NCBI GenBank assembly: GCA_965240325.2
Contig: OZ251225.1
Coordinates: forward strand, 3,038,001 to 3,102,000
Length of the DNA: 64,000 nucleotides
From: Rebecca billardiae RCC1528
Lineage: Eukaryota > Haptophyta
Direction of reading: 5' to 3'
Position numbers and translations under genes: made by a program. The notes beneath the pieces were generated by a model. The model saw only the letters and a list, made by a program, of their open reading frames with translations. It did no database searches and was not told the DNA's origin. Positions within the stretch are counted from its first letter, which is position 1. Each line of letters opens with the position of its first letter. This document shows, one piece after another, positions 1 through 12,000 of the stretch.

Positions 1-3000
1 GGGCGGGCGGTTCATCAGCACCTTCACCTCCGCGAACGCCGGCTGCTCGCCCCCCGTCACCGTCAGCGCGAACGAGTAGAGCGCGCCGGCGCGCAGCACG
101 CCCGAGCGGAAGGCGAGCGTCGGCCCGGCGGCGCCGGTCGTCGTGACGGCGGCGGACGCGAGGTCGAAGGGCGCGGGCACCTCGACGCCGGAGACGATGG
201 TGGACGCGCGCCACTCGTACGCGAAGCTCACCTCGCCGCGCGCCGCGAGCGCCGCCGAGCGCGCGTCCACGCTCGTCTCCAGCGCCACGCGCTGCGTGCC
301 CAGCTCCCAGCTCGGGTTGTACTTGAGCGCGGCCAGCGGCGCAAACGAGATCGTGGGCACGAGCCCAAGCACGACCTCGACGTTGACGGAGGCGGAGACG
401 CGCTGCACGGGCCAGCCGGCCTTGGAGAGGGTGAGCGTCACGCTCCAGTTCCCCACCTCGAGCTCGCCGCGCGGCACGAACAGCACGCGCGCGCTCGCGT
501 TCACGGCCGCGCCGAACGCCGACTCGAAGACGCCGGTGCCGTTCACGCGCGCGAGCGACCAATCAAACTCGAGCTCGGCGTCGACGGGCGCGCCGGCGTC
601 GTCGAGGACGAGCGGGACGTTGGGGTCGTACGAGGCGGACGCGTCGATCGCGACGTCCGACTCGGTGGAGACGCGCCGGTCGCCGCCCGAGACAATCGCC
701 TGCAGCGGCTGCGACTCCACGACCAGCAGCACGGTCGCGCTCGACGCCGCGCTCGGGTCGGCCGCCATCGCCGCGCGCAGCCGCAGCTCGTACGTGTACG
801 TGGGGAGCAGCGTGTACGCGTCGAGGAGGAGGGAGGGCTGGTCCGGCTCGAGCAGCCGCAGCGCGGGCAGCGCGGCGGGCTCGCCCGTCGCCGTCACCGT
901 CGCGTTGAGCTGCGCCCACGAGAAGTCGATCGTGGCGGAGTCGTTGGCCGGCCAGCAGTCGGCGAGCCGCGCGTTGCCGAGCAGCAGCACCTCGGACGAG
1001 GGGCGCGTGGTCAGCCGGTACGGGCCGTCGATCACGAGGGAGGGGTTGGCGCCGCCGGAGCGCGTGACGGTCCAGCGCTCCACCGCCGACTCGAACCCGA
1101 GGAACGACGCGACGCGCAGCAGGAACACGTACTGCGAGCCGTCGCCCGCCAGCCGGAAGTTGGCGCCCAGGTCAGACGGGATGCGCAGAACGTCGCGGTC
1201 TGGGGGCAGGCTCGCCAGCCGCGCGTTCAGCTCGTCGGCGATGTCGGAGAGGGCGGGGTCGACGCGCCACGTGTACTGCAGCGCCTTGATCCCGCCGCCG
1301 GACGACGCCGACGCGTCCAGCCGGATCTCCGCGTCGGGGCAGTTCGAGACCAGCGTCGGGCCGTTGAGCGCCGCGACCGGCCGCACGCACGCGGCGCACG
1401 GGAAGTCGACGTCGATGGTCGCGCTGAGGCCGACGGCGCACTCGACGGCGCCGGGGCACGCGCGGCCGAGGCCGAAGGGCCAGAGGACGTTGTCGCGCAG
1501 CGAGACCGTCGAGCCGGGCGCGAGCCCCGTCTGCGCGTTCAGCTGCGCCACCAGCGTCACGTCGTCGCGCCAGAAGCACTCGGGCTCGCTCTCGGCGGCG
1601 CCGCGGATCAGCGCGACGGTCGCGTCGTCAAAGACGACGGCGCACGGCGCGACGGAGGTCATGCCCGCGCGGTTGGTGGGCTGCGGGTCGAAGGTGAGGA
1701 CGAGCGTGGTCGCCGCGTCGTTGAACAGCGCCGAGACGATCGCCGGCTCGTGCAGCCCGTCGAAGCGGTACGCCAGCGCCGCGTCGGTGTACTGCTGCCC
1801 GTTGAGCGAGACGCTCACGGCCGCGCCGCCTTGCTTGCCGTACGACGTCACCTGCACGATCGAGGCGTCGGTGTACGACTCGGGCGCGGGGCCGACGGTG
1901 GGGCCGTAGCGCACGCGCAGGAACGAGGCCGTCGGCGCGCCGTACCCCACCTCGGCGTCCGCGAGCGCGCGGAACCCCGAGCCGCTGATCGTGGTGCGCG
2001 CGCCGCCATTCGCGTCGCCAAACGTGGGCGAGATTGCGCCGAGATCGGGCTCGTCATAGTACACAAACCGGATGGACGAGTCGGTGGTGGAGCCGGGGTC
2101 GCCGCGGTTGAGCGTGACGTCGAGCGTGGTGTTGCCCGGCGCGCCCGCCGCGCCCGTCGTGCAGAGCAGCCGCGTCGAGTCGAGCAGCGTCGCCACCGCG
2201 TCGCAGCCGCCCGAGCCGCCGAACGAGCAGCACAGCTGCCGCTCGCTGTCGGCGCCCGCCGCGTCGCCGTACTCGGCAAAGCCCGCGCCAAACACGGTGA
2301 CGACGGTGCCGCCGCCCACCGGGCCGCCGGGCGGGACGAGCGCGGTGACGCGCACGCTGCCGATGGCGTACAGCCGGAAGCGGATCTCGTCGAAGAAGTT
2401 GGGCACGAGCGACACGCCGTTGAGCAGCAGCCGCACCGCGTACTCGCCCACCGCCGTGCGCGCGGGCGTGGCGCACGCGGCGAGGCTCGGCGAGAGGACG
2501 GTGGCGCGCGAGCTGAGGACGCGCGCGAAGCCGGCGGGCGGCGCGCTCGTGCGCGTGAAGCGGCAGCGCGCGGCCGTGCCCAGCTCGACGAACCCCGTGC
2601 CCGACAGCGTCACCGACGTCCCCGCCGTCAGCGGCCGCCCCGCCGGGCTCCCCGACGTGACCGTCGCCGTGTAGAAGTCGAACGGCAGCGACGACGCGGT
2701 GAACGAGCCGCCATCGTTGAGCGAGAGCGAGACGTTGAAGGCGCCGGGCGCGCGCGTGGGCGAGACGTACGGCGCGACGCAGCGCACCGCGTCCACCCCC
2801 GCGTCGGGCATCGTCGCCGCCACGTCGCCGCGCCCCTCGAAGCGCACGCGCAGCCCGCCGTAGTCGGCAAAGTTGGCGCCGGAGATGGTGAGCGCGAGCG
2901 ACGCGACGCCTTGCGGCCCGCCGGGCGGCGTGAGCGCGCTCAGCGTGACGGCGCTCAGGTCGAAGTAGGTGAAGGCGCTGAGCACGCCGATCGGCTCGCG

Positions 3001-6000
3001 CGTGCGCGTGCCGTTCGCCGACGTCTCCGTCTCGTTCGCCAGCAGCTGCACGCGCACCTGCCCGGCCGCCTGTGAGACGGGCACCGGGCACACGATGCGC
3101 GTGCGGTTGATCAGACTCACGTCCACGACCGAGCCGCCGCCAAACACGCACTTGATCAGCTCGCGCTTCGCCGCGGCGGCGCCGAAGCCGGAGCCGCGGA
3201 TCGTGAGGCTCGTTGCGTCGCCGATCGCCGCGCCCGTCGGCGTGACGCCGTCCACCTGCGCGTTGGCGAACGGGTCCTCCGGGTAGGTGACCGAGAGCGA
3301 CGCGGCCGACCAGAGCCGCGCGCGCTGGCCGGCGAACGCAAAACAGAGCTGCAGCGCGGACGCGACGTCGGCGAAGGTGAAGGTGGCGACGCCGGCGTCG
3401 CTCACGTTGGTCGGCGCGCCGCTGAGCGAGCCGCCGCCGCCCTCGTCGCACGCGCTCGCGCCCGCGGGCACCCACCACGCCGCGTCGCCCGGACCGACCC
3501 CCGGACCCTCGAACGAAACCGCCTCGGGCTGCAGCTGCACCGCGATCGTCGCAAACGGCCCGGTGATCTCGAGCACGTCGAGCGTGAAGTTGGCGTAGTG
3601 CTTGTACGGCTTGGCCGCGGTGAAGCGGTAGCACAGCTCGTACGCGAGGCCGCCCTGCCCGCGCAGGAACGTGAAGCTCGACGAGCCCGCGGCGGAGACG
3701 GGCTGCGCGCCGCCGAACGCGAGCCGCGCGCCGCCGTCGCACCCGGCCGAGCCCGCGGCCACCCAGAAGGCCGCGTCCGCGCTGCTCACGCCAAAGCCGA
3801 CGTAGCCGACGCCGACGGGCGCGCCGACGAGCGTGCGCGCCGCGCCGGTGGTGCCGAACAGCGCGAACGTGTCGAGCGTCACGTTGGCGTAGTGCACGAA
3901 CGGCTCGGCGCCGAAGCGAAAACAGAGCGACGCGCGCGCGCACGCGTCAGCGCCGCCACCGCACGCGTCGGCGCGCACCGTGAAGGCCGCGGCGCCGTCC
4001 GCGTCCACGGCGAAGAGGCCGCCGTACGCGGCGCGCGCCCGCGCGCCCGCGAGCGTGTCGGGCGTGCAGTCCGCGCCGTCGAGCACCCAGAACCCCGTGT
4101 CGTCCTCGCGGATCCCCACGCCCTGCAGCGGCAACGACTCGGCCGCGTCCGCGACCGCGAGCGTCTCTGCCGGTCCCTGCACCTGTGCGGCGACGAGCGC
4201 GCGGCCGGCGTAGTAGCGGTACGGCTCGTCGGCGTGCTTGTAGCACAGCCGCGCGTCGGGCTCGGGCGCAAGCAGCGCGAACGTCGCGGTGAGGTTCGCG
4301 TCGAGCGGCTGCTCGCCGCCCAGCCATGCGCGCGGCGCCTCCGCCGCGCACGCCACCTCAGCGGTGCCGTTGCGCGGCACCCAAAACGCTCGGTCGCCCG
4401 CGCGCAGCCCGACGCCTCCAAACGCGATGGGCTTGGGCACTGCGCCGACCACGCCGAGCGCGGAGGTGGGCGTCTGCACGCTCAGCGCGTCGAGCGTGAG
4501 CGACGGGTACAGCACGAACGGCTCGGACGGCGCGGCGGCGGTGTGCGCGAAACAAAGGCGCAGCCCGAGCCCGGCGAGCGTCGGCGCGAACGTCGCGCGC
4601 AGCGACGCGTCGAGCGTGCGCGTGCCGCCGTACGCGCTCGACGGCTCGCCCGCGCACGCCGTCGCGCCCGCGCGCACCCAGCGCGCGCGGTCGCCGGGCG
4701 CGACGCCGTACCCGCCGAACGCGAGCACCTCCGGCACGCGCGCCACGAGCACCGACTCGGCCGGAGATTCGACGCGGAACACCTCGAGCTGCACGCCGCC
4801 GTACTCGACGGTGCGCGCGGCGGCGGAGGGCGCGGCGGCGGCCGCGTGCGTGTAGCACAGCCGCGCGCGCCCGCCCGCCGTCGTGCCGGCCGGCGTGAAC
4901 GCCACGCGGCCGTGCCCCGCCGTCGGCGCGGGCACGACCGGCTGCGCGCCGCCCAGCGCGGCCGACGGTCCTTCCGCGCACCCGGCCGCGTCCGCGCGCA
5001 CCCAGTACGCGCTGTCGCCCTCCGCGCCCAGCCCGGCGCCCTGCAGCGTGAGCGTCTCGGTCGCGCCGACCACCGCGACGGTGAGCGCGGGCCCGCTCAC
5101 CGTCACCACGCCCAGCTCGAGCGCGGGCGGCGCGGCCGCGCCGTACAGCCGCGGCGGCTGCTGGCCGAAGCGAAAGCACAGGTGCAGGCCGGCGCCCGCC
5201 GCGCCGAGCGGCGCGCTGAACGACGCGGCGCCGTCGGCGCCGACGGTGGCGGGGCCGACGAGCGCGCCGGCCGCGTCGGCGGCGCACGCGGCCGCGCCCG
5301 CGCCCACCCACCACGCCTCGTCGCCCGCCGCGACGCCCACGCCCTCGAAGCCGATCGGCGCGGCCACGCCCGCGATCAGCGTCGTGTTGGTCGGCCCGCT
5401 GAGCGCGTACGCGCGCGCGCCCACGCCGCCAAACCGCGCGGGCGCCTCGCCCTCGAACGCGAAGCACAGCTCGAGCCTCGCGCGGCCCTGCCCGTCGAGC
5501 GGCGGCCGCGCGGCGAGCGTGAAGTTGGCGGCCGAGCCGTCTGCACCGAGCCGGCCCACGCCGCCGTACTCGGCGCGCGCGCCGCCGTCGGCGCACGCGG
5601 CCGCGTCGTCGGGCTCGACCCACCAGAACCGGTCGGCCGCGCCGAGGCCGACGCCGCCCAAGCTCAGCACCGCCTCGACGCCCACGACGGCGGCCGTCTC
5701 CGCGGGCGTGAGCACCGCGAGCACGTCGAGCGTGACCGCCGCGTACAGCACAAACGGCCCGCCATCGACCGAATAACAAAGGCGGCGGCCGAGGCCGGCG
5801 GCGCCGACGGCGTGCGAGAGAGTGGCGGTGCCGAGCGAGCTGTTGGCCGCCGTGGCGCCCACGGTCGCGCTCGCGCCCGCGTCGGCGCACGAGGCCGCGC
5901 CCGCCGGCACCCAGTACGCGCGGTCGGCGAGCGACAGCCCCACGCCCGAGTGCACCACCGCCTCCGCCACGCCCGCGACCGCGCGCGTGCGCGCCGGGCC

Positions 6001-9000
6001 CGTCACGCCGCGCGCCACCGCGGTGAGCTGTGGGTAAAGTGAGTACGCGCCCAGCCCGGCGAAGCGGTAGCAGAGGACGAGCTCGGGCCGCGGCGCGCTG
6101 AACGTGAGGCTCGCGCTGCCGGCCGCGCCCACGCTCGCCGCGCCGCCGTGCGCCGTGCTCGCCGCCGCGCAGCCCGCGCTCGCCGCGGCGTCGGGCGTCA
6201 CCCACTTGAGCGCGTCGCCCGCGCCCACGCCCACGCCGCCGAGCGCCAGCGCGCGCGGCACGCCGCGCGTGAACGCGAGCGCGGCGCCGCCGGGCAGCGG
6301 CTCGAGCCCGAGCACGTCCAGCGTGCGCGCCTCGTACGGGGCGAACGGCTCGCCCGCAAAGCTATAGCACAGCACGAGCCCGAGCTCGGCGCCGTCGGCG
6401 AAGACAAAGTCGGCGCGCGAGCCCTCCACGTCCGCGCTCGCCGCGAAGGCGGATGGGTCGGAGCAGTTGGGCGGCGCGCGGGCCCACGCGGCGCGGTCGC
6501 CGCTCGCGACGCCCGTGCCGCCGAACGAGAGCCGCACGCTGCCGCCCGGCGCGGTGGGCGCCGCCACGCGCGCCGCCGAGGTCGAGGCGAGGTGCAGCAC
6601 GTCGAGCACGATCGTCGGCTCGAGCGCCCATGCGGTTTCGGCCGGCGCTCGGTAGCAGAAGGCGTAGGCGAAGCCGGCGGTGTCGAACGCCCAGGACGTG
6701 CGCCCGTCGGCGGGCAGGACCACCCCGTCATCGCCGCCGAAGCTCGGCTCGGACGGCGCGGAGCAGTTGCGGCCCCAGCGCACCGCCGAGCCCGCCGGCA
6801 GCCACCACTCGGGAGGGATGGTGAGCGTCTTGGCCACGCCCTGCACCGCACGGTACACCGTCGTGTTGGCGCGCGCGGGCGGCGGCGGGCTGGGCGGCGG
6901 CGGCGCGGGGCTGGGCGGCAGCGGCGGCGGGCTCGGCGGCGGGCTCGGCGGCGCGCTCGGCGGCGGCGGGCTCGGCGGCGGGCTCGGCGGCGGGCTCGGC
7001 GGCGGGGCCGGCGGCGGGCTCGGCGGCGCGCCCGGCGGCGCGCCCGGCGGCGGCGCGGGCGGCGGCTCAAAGTAGACGCAGCCGGAGGGCGAGGGCTCGA
7101 AGGTGGCGCTCGAGTCGTAGTTGGTCGCGTTGGCATCGCGGCAGCCCGGGTGCAGCTGCGCCGGCGCCGCCGCGAGCTCGAAGCCCAGCTCCTCGCTCAG
7201 CGACGCCACGGTCGCGTTGGCGAGGCTCGCTGACACGTCCACCTGCTGCGCGCTCGCCGGCTGGTACGCACTCAGGACGACCTCGACCGAGGCGGGCGAG
7301 ATCGCCTCGACGCGCCACTGCGCGGCGGGGACGCCCGTCAGCCGCGACATCCCCGACTTGAGCTCGGCCTGCACCTGCGGCGTCACGTCCTCCGCCGTGC
7401 CCTGCAGCGTGAGGCCGACGTAGGTTGTGCTGCCCGGCGGCGGCGGCGCGGGCGAGGGCGGCGGCGCGGGCGGCGGCGGCGGCGGCGGCGCGGGCGGGCG
7501 CGGCGGCGGGAAGGGCTCGACGCGGGGCGGCGGCGGCGGCGAGCTCGGCGGCGGCGGCGTGGACGGTGGCAGCGGCGGCGGGGAGGAGGGCGGCGGCGGC
7601 GAGGGCGAGGGCGGCGGGGGCGGCGAGGGCGGCGGCGCGGGCACGGGCGGCGGCGTCGGCGGCGGCGACGGCGGCGGCGACGGCGGCGGCGTGGGTGGCG
7701 GCGGCGGCGGCGGCGCGCCTGGCGGCGGCGAGGGCGGCGGGCTCGGCGGCGCGCTCGGCGGCGGAGGGCTCGGCGGCGGCGAGGGCGGCGGCCGCGGCGG
7801 CGGGCGTGGCGGCGAGCCCGGCGGCGGCGGGCTGGGGGGTGGCCCTGGCGGCGGCGCGGGCGGCGGCGACGGCGGCAGCGCGGGTGGGCTCGGGCTTGGC
7901 GGCGGGCTGGGAGGCGGCGACGGCGGCGGTGAGGGCGGCGGCGACGGCGGCGGCGTCGGCGGCGGGCTCGGCGGCGGCGACGGCGGCGGGGTGGGCGGTG
8001 GCGGTGATGGCGGCGGCAGCGGCGGCGGCGAGGGCGGCGGCGAGGGCGGCGGGCTCGGCGGGGCCCGCGGAGGAGGCGAAGGGGGCGGGCTCGGCGGCGG
8101 CAACGGACGGGGCGGCGGGCTCGGAGGCGGCATGGGCGGCGGCAAGGGCGGCGGCGTCGGCGGCGGCGGCGACGGGGGCGGGCGGGGTGGGCTTGCCGGC
8201 GGCGGGCTCGGAGGCGGGGTGGGCGGCGGCGGCGAGGGCGGCGGGCTCGGTGGCGGCAACGGAGGCGGCCGCGGCGGCGGCGAGGGCGGCGAGAGCGGAG
8301 GCGGCGGGCTCGGCGGCGGAAATGGTGGCGGGCTGGGCGGTGGGCTCGGCGGGGAAGACGGAGGCGGCGGGCTGGGCGGCGGGAAGGGCGGCGAGCTGGG
8401 CGGCGGGCTGGGCGGCGGGCTCGGCGGCGGCGGGCTTGGTGGCGGCACTGGCGGTGGTCGCGGAGGCGGGCTGGGCGGCGGCTGCGGGCTCGGCGGCGGG
8501 CTCGGCGGCGGGCTTGGCGGTGACGCTGGCGGCGGGCTCGGGGGCGGCGCCGGCGGCGGCGCCGGCGGCGGCGACGGCGGCGGGCTTGGCGGCGGGCTCG
8601 GAGGTGGGCTCGGCGGCGGCGTTGGGCTGGGAGGCGGGCTCGGCGGCGGGCTCGGCGGGGGGCTCGGCGGCGAGCTCGGCGGCGGCGAGGGTGGCGGCGA
8701 TGGCGGCGGGCGCGGGCTCGGAGGTGGGCTCGGTGGCGGCGTGGGGGGCGGAGACGGAGGTGGGCTCGGCGGCAGCGATGGCGGCGGCGAAGGTGGCGGA
8801 GATGGTGGCGGCGGGCTCGGCGGAGGACTCGGTGGCGGTGCGGGGGGCGGAGAAGGCGGGGGGCTCGGAGGTGGTGACGGCGGTGGGGTGGGAGGCGGCG
8901 GCGGCGGAGGCAAGGGCGGTGGGCTCGGCGGCGGGTTTGGCGGCGGCGATGGCGGCAGTGACGGCGGGGGGCTTGGCGGGGGGCTTGGAGGCGGCGGCGG

Positions 9001-12000
9001 CGGAGGCAAAGGCGGTGGGCTCGGCGGCGGGTTTGGCGGCGGCGATGGCGGCAGTGACGGCGGGGGGCTCGGCGGGGGGCTTGGAGGCGGCGGCGGCGGA
9101 GGCAAGGGCGGTGGGCTCGGCGGCGGGTTTGGCGGCGGCGATGGCGGCAGTGACGGCGGGGGGCTCGGCGGCGGGGTCGGCGGCGGTGGCGGCGGAGGTG
9201 ACGGTGGCGGCCTTGGCGGCGGCACTGGGGGCGGCGATGGGGGCGGTGACGGCGGGGGGCTCGGCGGCGGGGTCGGCGGCGGCGGCGGCGGAGGCGACGG
9301 TGGCGGCCTTGGCGGCGGCGCTGGCGGCGGCGATGGGGGCAGTGACGGCGGGGGGCTCGGCGGGGGGCTTGGAGGCGGCGGCGGCGGAGGCAAGGGCGGT
9401 GGGCTCGGCGGCGGGTTTGGCGGCGGCGATGGCGGCAGTGACGGCGGGGGGCTCGGCGGGGGGCTTGGAGGCGGCGGCGGCGGAGGCAAGGGCGGTGGGC
9501 TCGGCGGCGGGTTTGGCGGCGGCGATGGCGGCAGTGACGGCGGGGGGCTTGGCGGGGGGCTTGGAGGCGGCGGCGGCGGAGGCAAGGGCGGTGGGCTCGG
9601 CGGCGGGTTTGGCGGCGGCGATGGCGGCAGTGACGGCGGGGGGCTCGGCGGGGGGGTCGGCGGCGGTGGCGGCGGAGGTGACGGTGGCGGCCTTGGCGGC
9701 GGCGCTGGCGGCGGCGACGGGGGCGGTGACGGCGGGGGGCTCGGCGGCGGGGTCGGCGGCGGTGGCGGCGGAGGTGACGGTGGCGGCCTTGGCGGCGGCG
9801 ATGGCGGCGGCGATGGCGGCAGTGACGGCGGGGGGCTCGGCGGCGGGGTCGGCGGCGGTGGCGGCGGAGGTGACGGTGGCGGCCTTGGCGGAGGCGATGG
9901 CGGCGGCGATGGGGGCGGTGACGGCGGGGGGCTCGGCGGCGGGGTCGGCGGCGGTGGCGGCGGAGGCGATGGTGGCGGCCTTGGCGGCGGCGATGGCGGC
10001 GGCGATGGCGGCAGTGACGGCGGGGGGCTCGGCGGCGGGGTCGGCGGCGGTGGCGGCGGAGGCGACGGTGGCGGCCTTGGCGGTGGCGATGGCGGCGGCG
10101 ATGGCGGCAGTGACGGCGGGGGGCTCGGCGGCGGGGTCGGCGGCGGTGGCGGCGGAGGCGATGGCGGCGGCCTTGGCGGCGGCGATGGCGGCGGCGATGG
10201 CGGCAGTGACGGCGGGGGGCTCGGCGGTGGGGTGGGAGGCGGCGGCGGCGGAGGCAAGGGCGGTGGGCTCGGAGGCGGGTTTGGCGGTGGCGATGGCGGT
10301 GGTGACGGCGGCGGCATCGGTGGTGGTGATGGCGGGGACGATGGCGGCGGCGACGGCGGTGGCCTCGGAGGCAGCGATGGCGGCGGCGACGGTGGCGGCT
10401 CTGGGCTCGGCGGCGGGCTGGGAGGCGGCGACGGTGGCGGTCTCGGTGGTGGCGATGGCGGTGGGCTCGGCGGCGGGCTTGGCGGAGGCGACGGCGGCGG
10501 CGGGCTCGGCGGTGGGCTGGGAGGCGGCGATGGCGGCGATGAGGGCGGAGGTGACGGTGGCGGCCTTGGTGGCGGCTGGGGCGGCGGCGATGGTGGCGGC
10601 TGTGGGCTCGGCGGTGGGCTCGGTGGTGGCGATGGTGGCGGCGATGGCGGAGGCATCGGTGGTGGTGATGGCGGTGGCGACGGCGGCGGTGACGGTGGCG
10701 GTGGGCTGGGCGGCGGGCTGGGAGGCGGCGACGGCGGCGACGATGGCGGCGGCGACGGCGGTGGCCTCGGAGGCAGCGATGGCGGCGGCGACGGTGGCGG
10801 CTCTGGGCTCGGCGGTGGGCTTGGCGGTGGCAATGGTGGCGGCGATGGCGGTGGCATCGGCGGTGGTGACGGCGGTGGCGATGGTGGCGGCAATGGCGGC
10901 GGCATCGGTGGTGGTGACGGCGGCGGCGACGGCGGCGGTGACGGCGGTGGCGGGCTCGGCGGCGGGCTGGGAGGCAGCGATGGCGGCGGCGACGGTGGCG
11001 GCTCTGGGCTCGGCGGCGGGCTTGGCGGTGGCGATGGTGGCGGCGATGGCGGTGGCATCGGCGGTGGTGACGGCGGTGGCGATGGCGGTGGTGATGGCGG
11101 CGGCATCGGTGGTGGTGACGGCGGCGGCGACGGCGGCGGTGATGGCGGTGGCGGGCTCGGCGGCGGGCTGGGAGGCGACGACGGCGGCGGCGACGGTGGC
11201 GGCTCTGGGCTCGGCGGCGGGCTTGGCGGTGGCGATGGTGGCGGCGATGGCGGTGGCATCGGCGGTGGTGACGGCGGTGGCGATGGCGGTGGTGATGGCG
11301 GCGGCATCGGTGGTGGTGACGGCGGCGGCGACGGCGGCGGTGATGGCGGTGGCGGGCTCGGCGGCGGGCTGGGAGGCGACGACGGCGGCGGCGACGGTGG
11401 CGGCTCTGGGCTCGGCGGCGGGCTTGGCGGCGGGCTTGGTGGCGGCGATGGCGGTGGCATCGGCGGTGGTGACGGCGGTGGCGATGGCGGTGGTGATGGC
11501 GGCGGCATCGGTGGTGGTGATGGCGGTGGCGATGGCGGCGGCGATGGTGGCGGCGGGCTTGGCGGCGGGCTGGGAGGCGGCATAGGTGGTGGTGACGGCG
11601 GTGGCAATGGTGGCGGTGGGCTCGGCGGCGGGCTAGGCGGCGGCAGCGGCGGTGGCGATGGCGGGGGTACAGGTGGCGGCAGCGATGGTGGCGGCGGCAG
11701 CGGCGGTGGACTGGGAGGCGGTGCTGGCGGCGGTGATGGCGGTGGTGAGGGCGGCGGCAGCGATGGTGGTGGCGGCAGCGGCGGCGGGCTGGGCGGCGGC
11801 GCTGGTGGCGGCGATGGCGGGGGCGACGGCGGCGGCAGCGATGGTGGCGGCGGCAGTGGCGGCGGGCTGGGCGGCGGCGAGGGCGGTGGCGACGGTGGCG
11901 GGCTGGGCGGTGGGCTCGGCGGCGGCACCGGTGGCGGCGGCGACGGCGGCGGGCTCGGCGGCGGGCCAGGCGGTGGGCTCGGCGGCGGTAGCGGCACAAT

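Noticed and set aside
3598-6042. 814-codon plus-strand open frame opposite the giant gene
   Set aside because: Arg/Ala-rich antisense shadow of GC-rich coding DNA. The minus frame carries the repeated W/C modules.
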